Shown in pieces: positions 45,535 to 56,181 of a DNA stretch of 64,000 nucleotides. A program made the translations under genes and the position numbers. Below the pieces are notes generated by a model. The model was not told the origin of the DNA. It did not search any database and saw only the letters and a list, made by a program, of their open reading frames with translations. Each line of letters starts with the position of its first letter. The first letter of the stretch is position 1. Source of the stretch: Dryocosmus kuriphilus (lineage: Eukaryota > Arthropoda > Insecta > Hymenoptera > Cynipidae). The stretch spans positions 235,320,618-235,384,617 of the forward strand of contig CM076190.1 of NCBI GenBank assembly GCA_038277395.1. Reading direction: 5' to 3'.

Positions 45535-46345
45535 AAGAGTTCAACCTAATATCGTAAAAATTTCAAAGAATTCTAGAGTTCTATAGATATGTAAGGATTT
45601 GAAGAAATTTTAGGAGATTCCAAATGTTTAAAAAAATTTCAGTTAAATTAAATGACTTAAAATAATTTTAAGAGATTCAAAAAGTTTCAAGGGATTTCAA
45701 GAAGTTTCTCGAGATTTAAATGGTAACATAATCTCTTTGGATTTAAAATGGCGAAGGTTTTCAGCGACTTGAACTGTTTATTTAGAGAACTTTTATTTAG
45801 AGAACTTTAGTGAATAAGTTTCATTTATATTCCAGGGTTTTCAAATGATTATTGCGTACCTCAATCGATTTTTACGATTTCCAAAAATTTGAAGGGATTT
45901 TAAAGTATTACAATGACTATCAAAAGATATAAGGGAAATTAAAGATTTTACGTGTCTTAATTGTTTTGTGTCATTTTGCAAGGTCTGAACAATGTTATTC
46001 CAAAGAAATTCAAGAGATTTTGGCAACTTCGAGAGACTACAAACAACTTGTATTATTTCCAAAGACTTCAAGGTATTTGAATGTATTTTGAGGAATTTCC
46101 ACTTAATGGATTTTTACTATTTCCAAGGATTTCAAAGAATTTCACAATATTTCCTGTATTACGTAGGACTATCGGGTATTTTAAAGATTCTAGGAAATTT
46201 TTTTATTTTCAAGGGATTTTAAAGAAATTTCTAAGACTTTAATGGATTACGATTATTTCCAAAGTTATCAAGGGATTTGAATGGATGTTTAATGAATTTA
46301 GGTGAAATTCCAAGCGATTTTTAAGATATATGTAAATATAGTTTG
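45535..46345. repeat. degenerate GATTTCAAG-type repeat block
   Basis: Long run of words such as AAGAGATTTTGGCAACTTCG, AGGGATTTCAAGAAGTTTC and CAAGGGATTTTAAAG. Same family and same position (after a TCTAC tract) as 21531-21700. The 76-codon frames within it are products of the repeat. Confidence 0.75.
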
Positions 46346-46980
46346 CGATCCCGACAGGTTCTAATGCCTTAATGGCGCTTTCCCATGATTCCACGGGAAG
46401 CCACTAAATTTCAAATCATTTATATTAACAATCAATAGAAGGAATTTTCGATCGTAATGTCCTAACAAATCCCTCAACTCGGAGAGTGGTGTGAGTATAA
46501 ACATGGAAACCTTACTCATGCAGAGAGAATGGGTACTAAGTTTAAGATAAAGCTGGAAAACCGACACTTTCGTGTAACATAAAGTCAATATATTTACATT
46601 TCTTAATACAATTTGTCCCTAATGGGGGGCAAATTGAGAATCACAAAAATAATAAAATAAAGCCACCAAAATAATATATTATTCCAAAGAAATTACTCAA
46701 ACAGAAGAATGTACATTACCCCAGAATAAAATTTGTGAAAATCAGTCTAACGGAACCAGCCTGGAGCGGTTGAAGTTAATGAGGAGATAATGAGATTCGC
46801 CATAAAATGACCGCCGAACGCCCCATTTTTCCTTTACAATTACACTTTTCCGAATAGAGGTCAGCTGTCTCACCTCAAAGGTGCACTTCACCCTCGGATA
46901 ATGAACCTCAAGACGGAAATATATGTACAAAAGAAGAAGCCGCAGAGCGGAAAAATTATAACTAAGACTACAAAAAAATA
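46346..46980. other. unassigned
   Basis: No gene seen. The start (GATCCCGACAGGTTCTAATGC) resembles TCCTCACAGGTTCGAGTGC at 21700-21720, suggesting the 45-48 kb segment and the 20.7-22.8 kb segment descend from one duplication, with extra DNA inserted here. Confidence 0.4.
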
Positions 46981-47691
46981 TGTAACGACGGTCTGTCGCT
47001 CATGGTCGCTCGCCCAGACAGAAGCCTACGAAACGACGACACTTCAATAGTGGGTGCTCTTCCAGACAGAAGTGAAGCTTCGAGCCTTCGCTGCCGGCGG
47101 CTACGGCTGCGTCCTTCGTGAGTCGGCTTCCGCCTTCCTACACATATATAGTTGCACCTCGTTTGCTAGTGTAGTCCTTGGTGATCGAGGCCCGATAGTA
47201 ATGTTGAGCGAAGTCGTCTCCTCGATGCCCGAGAGATCTCGCCCCTGCCACTGTCTGCGAGCATCTCGCGGTCGCGGGCGATTCAAAGACGTGAATAATA
47301 TTCATACTTTGCCCCCGTTGTGCAGCAGCTTGCCGCGCCCTTGAAGGTTCCTGTACTTCGTCCAAAAGGAGGTGATGAAGTACTCAGCTTGCGTTTCAAC
47401 CTCCGAAATTCGGGGGCTCAACCCGTCCAGAAATAAACAAAGAAACAGAGCAGAAAAGCATATGACTACTATTATGAGGACTATGTATTTATTCCGTCCA
47501 GAGAGACCATACCAATTATAAATGAAAACCGAATATAAAAAAGAAAGCCCGACAGAATCCTTAAAAATAATCGACTTTTGTCTGGATTTTACTCTCGCGA
47601 AGGCTTTCGGGAAGAGAAGAGAAGCTTTTTATAAGACAAGAAAAGGTACAAACAGATTCATGTAACGTGCAGTCGAAACTGCCACGTTACA
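46981..47691. repeat. LTR-like block with TGTAAC...GTTACA ends
   Basis: 711 bp, GC-richer than its surroundings, starting TGTAACGACGG and ending CCACGTTACA. A CATATATAG box lies near 47143. The last 31 bases are also a small palindrome (TGTAACGTG ... CACGTTACA). Flanking bases do not form a clear duplication, so solo LTR is only a suggestion. Confidence 0.4.
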
Positions 47692-48400
47692 GTGCATAAA
47701 GAAAAAAAGATGTTTTCGTTGTACGCAAATCATTTATTATTTCTTTATTGTCAACGTTCTTATGCTAAGCATGGATGTGATCAAAAATTGAACGAAATCT
47801 GTCAGAGCAAATTCTTGATCATTTTGTTAAATAAAAATATAATATTCAGGATTTGAAGTATAATTGCGCGTCCTATGGAAAAGCGGTTGGAAGCAAATAT
47901 GAAAACCTCTTTGCTTTGAACAATTCTTCTTTTTAAAGATTGTATGCGTCTTTTTAAAAATACTCTGAAGAAAATTTGTAGACCTTTTTGATTTAAATAA
48001 CTTTGCTTCCTAGAATCCTTTTGCACCTCGTATAGTTTTGTTGAAAAGTTGATTTCCTCAGATTTAATAACATTTTTTAGGAATAGCTCAAAAAATATGC
48101 GTCTTCTAAGAAAATATTATGAAGAAAATGATTTTAAACTGATTTTACAACACAGACCTTACCAACTGCGCTAAAGTGCAATAAAATCAGTTTAGTCTTT
48201 TCAAAATATCAGATATACAGAAAACAGCGATGAACAACGACAGACGAAAACAATCCAACGTCAAGCCATTTTTTTCGGGTTCAAAGGGTCACGAAACGTC
48301 GAGATTTCATGAAATCTGCGAAATTCAGCTTTCCTATAAAACTAATATTCTCATTGAGATGAAAATGCAAAGAACAGTGTAAAAGTGGTCTAAATTAAAA
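47692..48400 (+). repeat. 0.9-kb-family repeat unit, 3' flank of proline-rich exon copy 2
   Basis: Starts GTGCATAAAGAAAAAAAGAT like 21712 and ends ATTCTCATTGAGATGAAAAT. Same internal words as the arrays (GCGCTAAAGTGCAATAAAATC, CAACGACAGACGA, GTCACGAAACGTCGAGATTT). Diverged. Confidence 0.75.
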
Positions 48401-48571
48401 AAGTTTATACTATTTTTACAATACGTTCTCTTATTTAAACAGCTAATTTTTTAATGCTTAAAAAGGCTACACTTTGCGCTAGAAAGGTACATTTCTGTTA
48501 ATTTGTTTAGTGCCCCAGATCACTTCGAAGTCTGAATATGATATTCTTATTTCACATCTCCTATAGCTGAT

Positions 48572-49071
48572 TTAATTTCGTATAGGATTGCCTTCTACAG
48601 GTTCAAATTTAAAATTATATGGGATTAGGCGTCGCCTGCCTACTGGAGCTTCTTCAATTTCTTCTCTGGACAATGAAGTAAAATAGCCGGTTATCATGTT
48701 TATTTTCGACCTGGTTGGAAGCTTTCTTTTAGATGCATAAGAATATACTCCAGTAAGACTTTCGTTATCCTCCACTATTGCAAATACATCACCCTCGGGT
48801 GTTGACAATACTGTTTGTTCCTGAGTTGAAATTCGTTTAAAAAGATTACCTCCTTTTTTCACTCTAAGTGATTTATTGGCAGAAAATGTGTATCTTCGAA
48901 CTCGGAATCGCCTATTCGGATTTGATTTAGGAATAATATAAAAAAATTCATATTTGGCAAAAATAGGAGGTTTGGCAGGTGGAGATCTGGACCTGGCACG
49001 AGGAGGAGGCCTTGCAGGAGAACTCGGGTTTCCGATAGGAGGACTTGTCTCCCTGACAGGAGAACCAAACT
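48572..49071 (-). CDS. terminal exon of the proline-rich gene family, copy 2
   Basis: Minus-strand paralogue of 22830-23323. The acceptor GTTTCTGTTTCTTGTTGCAG precedes 49071 and the exon opens in the same phase. The Pro-rich part (PPIGNPSSPARPPPRARSR) differs in detail. The 129-residue domain runs from FAKYEFFYIIPKSNPNRRFR to PVEGNPIRN without an indel relative to copy 1, and includes STQEQTVLSTPEGDVFAIV and PTRSKINMI. Stop TAA, with AATAAG downstream. Open frame continues upstream to 49345, but that part is intron and repeat. The upstream exon is not found: repeat DNA begins at about 49214. Could be a retained functional locus or a recently orphaned exon. Confidence 0.62.
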
Positions 49072-49213
49072 CTGCAACAAGAAACAGAAACTTTTCAAAA
49101 ACATTTTCAGGGCTTGCTCTCCTCGGAAAGGAGTGCTTGTATAGTTTTGGTCCGGTCGACAATATGATCAGCATATAAGCTTGAACAGAAAATCTATACA
49201 GCATATATATTGG

Positions 49214-49570
49214 ATTTAAAAAAAAAATCTGCCAGCTTCGTGGGCTTTTTGTCATCGCACGCCACGCGCGCCGCGCTTCGCGCGAAGTATGAGCACGCCT
49301 GGGGCGCGCGGTCTGGTGGTCGCCGCGCTTCGCGCCCCGATACATTCAAACCTTGGGCTTCGCGCTCGGATGTTTTTGATCCTTGCACATCGTCATTGGT
49401 ATCCATTATGTAGGTCTTAAAATTTCAAAACACCTACTTTTCATGAGATTATTAAATTTGAATTTTTTATTAAAAATTACAAAAGAAATTCTTTTACTCA
49501 AGGCTCTATCGACCTTAAGGAATACACTTTCATTATGACACTCGCGCTTCGCGCTCTTTAATTAAATTCT
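49214..49570. repeat. GCGCTTCGCGC-rich repeat head, copy 1
   Basis: Starts AAAAAAATCTGCCAGCTTCG and carries several near-palindromic GCGCTTCGCGC words in an otherwise AT-rich setting. It ends with CTCTATCGACCTTAAGGAATACA and one more CTCGCGCTTCGCGCTC. The same layout occurs at 60868-61210. Confidence 0.85.
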
Positions 49571-49599
49571 TTTTCAACACATTGTAGATTGCTAAAGTT

Positions 49600-51490
49600 T
49601 CTTCGTGATTTTCCTAACTTTCACAATGCAGGATTTCGATTCTTAAAAGCAAAACGATGAGTCCTATTAATAAATTTTGTAACTCTTTCCAAGCTAAACA
49701 ATTCTGCTTCTTAATATTTTCTCATATCCTGCAGTTTTGCTGAAAAGTGGTTTTCTTTATATTTCACAATATATTTCACGAATAACTCAAAAAATACGCG
49801 CCTGCTGAAAGAAATGGTAGAGAGCAAATTTGTGGATCTTTTTGAGGTGAACAACTTTTTTGATTATCATTTTTTCGTATCTTGCACAGTTTGGTGGAAA
49901 ATGTGACATTTTTAATTTCTAATAACGTTTTTTCGATTAAAACAAAAACCGTACATTTTATCAAAAAATTGTTAAGACAAGATTTGTAGATTTTTTTAAG
50001 GTGGACAATTTTACATTCTGCTACTTTTTTTTGTGTCTCGCATAGTTTAGCCGGAAAATTGATTTTTTTATTTTGTGAAAACCGTTTTTGATGGATAAAA
50101 CATAACCACTCGACAAAAAACGCTGGTTAACGAACCCGTCCTTTCCTTTTGCTACCTGAAGATGTGTAGCAAAGCACAATCCAATCCGATTAGTCCTTCG
50201 AAGGTTATCGCGACTACAGGAAACGACAACGACAACGACGACAACAGACAGACAGACACCGTCGTAAAAACCATTCTTTCTGACACAGGGGGTTGCAAAA
50301 CGCGGAGATTTGATGAAAACTGGGGGGGGGGGGGGGGGGGGGGGGATCAAATTTTACATAAATATAATACCTTCTCTGATGAGAATGTAAAAATTACGAA
50401 ATTCACGTTTTTGATATACTTTAATCGACTGGTAAGCGTGAGAAACGCGATGAGAATGCGCCTAAGCAGAGAACAGATTGTTTAATAACTTTTACGAATT
50501 TTTTTATTAACTTCATAGTAATCTATTTTTTGACTAAAACAACTATTATACGTTTCATGAATAACTATGCGTTGGATCAAAAAATATTTTTATGCAAATT
50601 TGTAGATCTTTTAAGATGAACAATTCTGCTTCTTAATATTTTCTCGAATCTCGCATAATTTTGCTGAAAAGTGGATTTGTTTGTATTTAATAATATATTT
50701 CACGAATAACTCAAAAAGTATGCGTCTGTTCGAAAAAATTATGACAAAAATTTGTAGATCTTTTTGAGCTGAACGACTCTGTTTATTAGCATTTTTTTAA
50801 TATCTTGCATAGCTTGGCGGAAAATTTGAATACCTTATTTTTATTAACGTTTTCTCGATTGAAACAAAAACAGTGTGTTTTATCAAAAAATGGTTGGTAG
50901 AAAACCCGTAGATCTTTTTAACTTTGCTCATTATCATTTTTGTCTTATCTTGAATTTTTTGGCAAGAAACCACAGTTCTTTAATTTTAATAACGTTTTCT
51001 CGATTAAAACAAAAAGCGTCCATGTCATCAAAAAATGGTTGAAACAAAATTTGTAGATTTTTTAGTTGAAAAATCTTACCTTCTATCGTTTTTTTTTGTC
51101 TTACATATTTTGGCCGGAAAATTGATTTTTTGATTTTATGAAAACCGTTTTTGATGTATAAAACCATAACGTCTAGCCAAAAGCCGCCGGTTAAAGAAAC
51201 CGTCCTTACTTTTTACCCCTTAAAGAAGTGTGCCAAAGCGCAATTCAATCGATTTATCCTTCGAAAGTTATCATGGGAAAAGGCTTCGACGACGACGACA
51301 ACGAAAACGAGAACGACAACGACAACGACAACGAAAACGACAACGACAGCAACGACAACAGACAGACACCGTCGTAAAACACGTTCTTTCGGATTCAGGA
51401 GATCACTAAACATCGAGATTTCATGAAATCCGCGATAGTCATTTTTCACATGAAACTAATACCTTCTCATTGAGATGAGAATGTAAAAAT
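49600..51490 (+). repeat. tandem array of about 0.92-kb units, array 1
   Basis: Two full units: CAATTCTGCTTCTTAATATT recurs at 49699 and 50621 (922 bases apart). Each unit has several sub-blocks with TTTGTAGATCTTTTTGAG, CGTTTTCTCGATTAAAACAA, GAAAACCGTTTTTGATG, an ACGACAACGACAACGACA tract, and an end with GAGATTTGATGAAAAC or GAGATTTCATGAAATC. Frames at 50162 and 51151 rich in Asn/Asp or Thr are translations of the ACGACA tract. Confidence 0.88.
50322..50345. repeat. G24 homopolymer
   Basis: Replaces the sequence expected after GAGATTTGATGAAAACT in the unit. It may be real or a polymerase/assembly artefact. Confidence 0.8.
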
Positions 51491-52260
51491 TGATTAACTT
51501 AGAACTTAATAGAGTGCCCAAAAAATTACATCACCATTATCTGGATTATCTTGATTAGGAATCGTAATTGTTCTTTTGTCTGTAAGAAAGATACAGATTA
51601 ATAATTATTTTAATAACTAAAATTTCATTAAGTTAGAATTTAATTGGGTGCCCAATAATTTAAATTCTTATAATTCTGTGACTTTTCCCTTAGCAACCGT
51701 TCATTCTCCCTGACCAGTTCCAATTTCTCAAGATTTTTTATATAGAAAAGAAAACAAATCACAGGAATCACGTAGGAAATCGCGTGATAGAAAAGTGGAA
51801 AAAAGGGAAATTTTGTCACGTGAGAAGGGAAAAACAGGTGAATGATTAAACACCTATTTTTACATGTAGAAAAGAAGAAATAATTTTCGTATAAGGAGTC
51901 TTATATTTATAAATAATTTTAAAAATTTGTGAATAATTTTTTCCACTAAAGAATTTATTTTCAGAAGGCTCGTCAATTTCTGGTCACTTTAGGGAATATT
52001 CACAGAAAATGAACAGTTATCAATGAAAAAAATTAGGCCTTTCACATAACATGCAAGTTCAAACTATTTAGGTGCTGTTTGGGAGTTTTCACCTTAAGTC
52101 GATATTTCTTATCAAATAGATTATATCTTGTACTTTAGAATATTGTCGCCGCAAAAGTTTTTTTACAACAAAAATCATTAGTTCTTTTAGAAATCTTACC
52201 GGTTTTAAGTATATGATGTTTCGTTAGGCATTTCTCGTCAAAAATCATTACATTTTTAGA
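51491..52260. other. AT-rich, no gene; short local duplication
   Basis: AACTTAGAACTTAATAGAGTGCC (51499) and AAGTTAGAATTTAATTGGGTGCC (51630) are two copies of one phrase about 130 bases apart. Otherwise nothing seen. Confidence 0.4.
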
Positions 52261-52581
52261 AAACTTGTAAGACTAAAAACTTTGGAGATTTAATGAAATC
52301 ATTAAAGACTTATGAAATTCATTGCAATGCCTTAAAATCTTTAAAATCTCTTGATATTATTTGAAATCTGTTATGATTTAATATTTTTCGAAATTATTGA
52401 AGTCCGTAGAGGTCCCTTCAATTTAAAATGCCTTGAAATATTTGGAAATACTTCAAAATCCTTTGAGATTCCTTGAAAATGTTATAATTTCATAAAATTG
52501 TACGACTATTTCTACGGATTTAAATAATTTCCAGGGATATGTGAATTAAAACAAATTTTAAGTAATTTCACTGAATTTATT
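52261..52581. repeat. GATTTC-type repeat (reverse orientation), left of LINE
   Basis: Words such as AAATCTTTAAAATCTCTTGA and ATCCTTTGAGATTCCTTGAA are the complement of the GATTTCAAG family. They are interrupted by the LINE that follows; the family resumes after 54541. Confidence 0.65.
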
Positions 52582-52592
52582 TTACTTAAAAG

Positions 52593-54528
52593 GAGGCTTC
52601 CGTTTCCGGCGCTGATAGTGATGGGACGGGTGTAGGAATTTGAGCGATCGTTTTGGCTTTGGAGGTGAATATAAGTGTTGTGTGGGGTGAAAAAAAGGAT
52701 TGTGAGTAGAGTTATGGCACCGGGTATGTGGGAGGAATGAGTGAAAGGGTCGCGGAAGGTGGAAGAAAGGAAAAAGTGAGAAAAAATGGTGCATGCTGAA
52801 GAGTAAGGTCAAGTTTGATGTTAGTTAGTTAGTCAAGATAGTTAGTTAGTGTGGTGGACAGAGAGTAGGGTAGTGAAGTTGTACGAGACTGGGGAGCCGG
52901 AGGGTGAGGTGAGATTTGATTATTTTTAATTACTACTGTGTTTTGGTGTGGAAATAGTGCGAAGGATAAAGGGCTGGTGAGGGGAGCGTGGGGAGCGGAA
53001 CGAGAGGCCAATAAGGGGCGCGGAAGACCAGTGGGTAAGGTAGAAGAGTAGAAGGCCACAGGTAACAGACCGATTACGAGGAGACCAAGGCAAAAGAACG
53101 TTAGAGGGCAATACGTGCCCGAAGAAGGGAAGTAGAGGCTGAGACCCAGTGTGCAATGAATGAAGTGACGAGCCGGGCAGGTTGGGATAGTGGGGGCGAT
53201 GCAGAGAGGTTAGACCTTGGTAAGTGAATTGATAAGGTGTTAGAGTCGAATAAGGGCATGGATAGGGCATTAGATAAGACACTTGAAAATATGTTCCGAG
53301 AGTTAGAGAAGGTAGTGAGGAGAGGACTAGAGGAAAAGGAAGACAAGGAACATGGGAGAGGAACAGAGGGGATAGTCATAAAGATAAAAGAGAAATGGGA
53401 AACGTACTGAAAGAAAGAGAAAAAAAAGTGTGGCAAAAATTAGAGAGGATGGAGGAGGAACAGAAAAAATAGCAGGAAGAGGGGAGAAAGGTAATAAGGC
53501 AGGTAGAAGAGAGGGTACGTAACTTAGAATGCAGTGCTGAACGTCAAGAGAATCGTGAGGAAATAGGTAGAGAGGACGAGGAAGAGAGAAATGTGAACTT
53601 GAGAGAGGAGAATCAGAGAATGAAAAGTAGAGTACGTGGGTTAGAAAGGAAAATGGAGGTGTTTGATAGGGAAAAGAAAAGGAGAAATGTCGTTATAAAA
53701 GGATTGCAAGTAGAAAACGGAACGGGAAAGAAGGAGGTAGAGAAACTTTTGAGGGACATAGAGGCAAATGTCAGGGTGCAGGTGATAAAGGGAGTGGGCA
53801 ACAAGACAGGAGGAGAAGCGAGGATGTACATAGTCAAATTGGGATGTGAAGTAGAGAGGAGAGAGGGAAGAAAAGAAGGAATTGATGAAGATATGACATG
53901 GAGGGAGAGAAAGAAAAGATGGGTAATAGGAGAGAGGGCTTGGGAGGAGAGGAGAAAAGGAAATAGAGTTTGGTTTGGGAGAGACGTATTGTGGGTGAAT
54001 GAGAAGGTGTGGATATGAGACGAAGAGAGAGAGGACTTGAAAATAGGTGGGCGGTTTCAAGGTCGAAGGGGAACAGAGGTGACTAAGAACAGAGTATAGT
54101 AGAAGCGCCGCGGTTTGCGAACGAGATAAGAGGAAGAATGTTGGGAGAAGAGAAAGAGAGTGCGAAAAAGGAATTAAAGTAGTTTTTGGAATGTGCTAGG
54201 GATGGATGAAGAAATTGGAAAGGCTGAGAGAAAGAGCAAGTCATACAGGGTAGGGAAGGGCCAAAATGATTCGTATAAAGGCAAAAGAAAAGTCAGTAGA
54301 GTCAAGGATTAATGAACCATCAATAGAATGGAAATGGCGAGAGGAAACGGAAGCCCAATATCTTCAGCGGCAGTGCGTGGATTTAGATTAGAGATTAAGA
54401 AGTTATGTACATATAGGATAAGGTAGGAATAAGGATTTGTAAAATGTGCACTGGATGTAAAGATGTGATGGTCATGTAATGACTCTTAAACCCGTAAAAG
54501 TGAGAGAGTATAAATAAACGGGTTTATG
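52593..54528 (+). mobile_element. APE-type LINE with intact ends, internally deleted
   Basis: Flanked by TTACTTAAAAG (52582-52592) and TTACTTTAAAAG (54529-54540), a target-site duplication differing by one T. Purine-rich plus strand. It contains ORF1 (53101-54018), then a short stretch with KVVFWNVLGM-like endonuclease start at about 54178, and soon the 3' tail ending TAAATAAACGGG. Endonuclease and RT are almost wholly missing, so it is a non-autonomous deletion derivative. Confidence 0.75.
53101..54018 (+). pseudogene. LINE ORF1 RNA-binding protein, coiled coil plus RRM-like region
   Basis: Glu/Arg/Lys-rich coiled coil from about 53150 with stops at 53408 and 53470, then a 141-codon open frame (53593-54018). 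It contains REKKRRNVVIKGLQVENGTG, the start of the central RNA-binding fold of L1-type ORF1 proteins, then ARMYIVKLGCEVERREG and DEDMTWRERKKRWVIGERAW. The K-R-R-N-x-V-I-K-G-L and D-L/M-T-W-R-E-R motifs are typical of ORF1 from LINEs common in ants and wasps. It binds and packages element RNA. The coiled-coil part is broken here. Confidence 0.75.
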
Positions 54529-54540
54529 TTACTTTAAAAG

Positions 54541-54880
54541 ATACCAAAGAATTTCAAGCGATCGCATTTACAAAGATTTAAAAAAATTTCCAAGAATTTC
54601 CAAAGATTTAAAGAATTTCATAGGAACTCCAGGTGTAAAAAAATTTGAGGGTATATAAAAGTTTCAAGGGGCTTTAAAGAATTGATAAGTTTTTAAGAGA
54701 TTTTAGAAGGTCGCAACGGACTTCTAGAGAACTCTAGGGAATAAGCTAATTTTTTTATTTTTGAAGGGTTTTAAGTGATTTATACGTATGTGTAACTATT
54801 TCAAACCAATAAAGGGAGTTCAACATGGGTTCAAAGATTTCAAGTAATGTCAACGGTTTTTCTTGAAAATATCTAAAATG
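54541..54880. repeat. GATTTCAAG-type repeat, right of LINE
   Basis: Words ATTTCCAAGAATTTCCAAAG, AAGGGGCTTTAAAGAATTG and similar. Continues the repeat that the LINE inserted into. Confidence 0.65.
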
Positions 54881-55459
54881 CCTAACTTAAATGACGGAGT
54901 AAATGATAATATTTAAAATCTTATTAATTAAAAAAATGAGCTTTCTAAAATTTTGGAAATTTGAATTGTAAAAGTTCTAAAAGTTAAACTTACTATCCCA
55001 GTTGAAATAAACAAGATTTCTCCTATCATCGTATAAGAACGTTGGACGCATTGATCTTGGAAGCAGAGGGCCGCCTGTAAGAAAAAGGATGGGGATATTT
55101 TATTGACGAATTTTCTCAACGATCCCAATTGTATTTTAGTACCAGGTCATAATACTGCAACCAGTTTTCAAATATAGGTTTGCTTCCAATTTTTTATCAC
55201 TCATTTCCTCTGAATACATATCAGGCCACATATATGAATGAGTTCATATACGATATCAATAAAGAATTGTGCGCTAATCATACCTATGAGTTACAGCTAT
55301 ATAGTAATAGTTATAATTACACTCATATATATATATTGAAGCTTTTAACGATTTCATGGTTTTTGATTTTAAATGGAGAATATCTAGAATTTATCCTAAT
55401 CAAAAACACTCTTTTAACATCCAATATCAAAATTTAAGTAAAACGTTGTCAAATAAAAA
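54881..55459. other. AT-rich, no gene recognised
   Basis: An 85-codon frame at 55180-55437 has no motif and strong AT bias. Confidence 0.35.
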
Positions 55460-55810
55460 ACAATTCTCCGATAAAATTTGGACCAATGAAAATAGACACC
55501 TGAAAAGGCTTCTAGCAAAATTCAAACAAGAAAAATTAAAGAAAATGAGGGATAAGTGTGTGTTGCATTGATAAGGTTTTGCTAAGCATCGAATGTTGGT
55601 ATGGTTTGTAATTGATTTTCGGTTGGGTTTTAAACAAAGTAGAAACAAAAGAAGATGAAGGAAACAAAAAGAAGGAAGGGGATTGTGTTGATTGTCTTCC
55701 TTTTTCCTCCTCTTTTTCTGTTTTTCCTGTTTGAATATTGATGGTAGCCTTTTCAAGTGTTTAGTTTGGATGGTCCACATTTGATTGGATAGTTCATATT
55801 TATTCAACAA
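55460..55810. repeat. inverted repeat with arms of about 110-130 bp
   Basis: The plus-strand arm (about 55470-55585) and the complement of 55680-55810 read alike: HLKRLLAKFKQEKLKKMRDK on one side, HLKRLPSIFKQEKQKKRRKK on the other. The match extends to AACCATACCAACATTC-like words in the centre. Best read as a small foldback/MITE; the similar peptides follow from the duplication. Confidence 0.6.
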
Positions 55811-56089
55811 CTTTTTGCTTAGTTTTTTATATTTATATGTTTTTAGAGTTTTGTGGGTCTTGAGATTTCTAAAGTTTTTGAGGTTTTTGATGCTTGTTAG
55901 TGTTGAAGCTTTTTGATGTGTTTGAGCTTTTTAACGATTCTGACGTGTTTGAGGTTTTTGATCTTTTTAAGAGAATATATTTTTTGTAGGATAGGTCTCA
56001 ACCCTAATAGCTTTTTCTTTGAAGTAGGTACTATTAATTGATCGTAGGGGATAAATAATAGTACATTATGCAACTAGTAGGCAAAGCGG

Positions 56090-56170
56090 AACTTTTACTG
56101 ACGAGGCCCATTTTTTGTTATCTTCGTCTACGACTCAGACAACAAAAAATGGGCTGAGTCAGTAAAAGTT
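56090..56170. repeat. hairpin with 30-bp arms
   Basis: Arms 56090-56119 and 56141-56170 are complementary at 27 of 30 positions (CCCATTTTTTGTT at the inner side, AACTTTTACTGAC at the outer), with a 21-base loop. Confidence 0.85.
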
Positions 56171-56181
56171 TGCCTCCGTAG

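Noticed and set aside
45841..46222. ORFs of 76 codons on both strands
   Set aside because: They lie in the GATTTCAAG repeat, which has few stops in some frames.
48572..49345. A single 257-residue minus-strand protein
   Set aside because: The upstream 90 residues run through a splice acceptor, intron-like DNA shared with copy 1, and the GCGCTTCGCGC repeat. Only the part from 49071 down is homologous to the other copy as protein.
50162..50485. Asn/Asp- and Gly-rich ORF
   Set aside because: It is the translation of the ACGACA tract and the G24 run of the tandem unit.
51151..51426. Thr-rich 'mucin-like' ORF
   Set aside because: It is the ACGACAACG tract of the repeat in frame; equivalent tracts elsewhere are in other frames.
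49600..51490. CRISPR array
   Set aside because: Units are about 0.9 kb, diverged, without short identical repeats and unique spacers, and the setting is eukaryotic.
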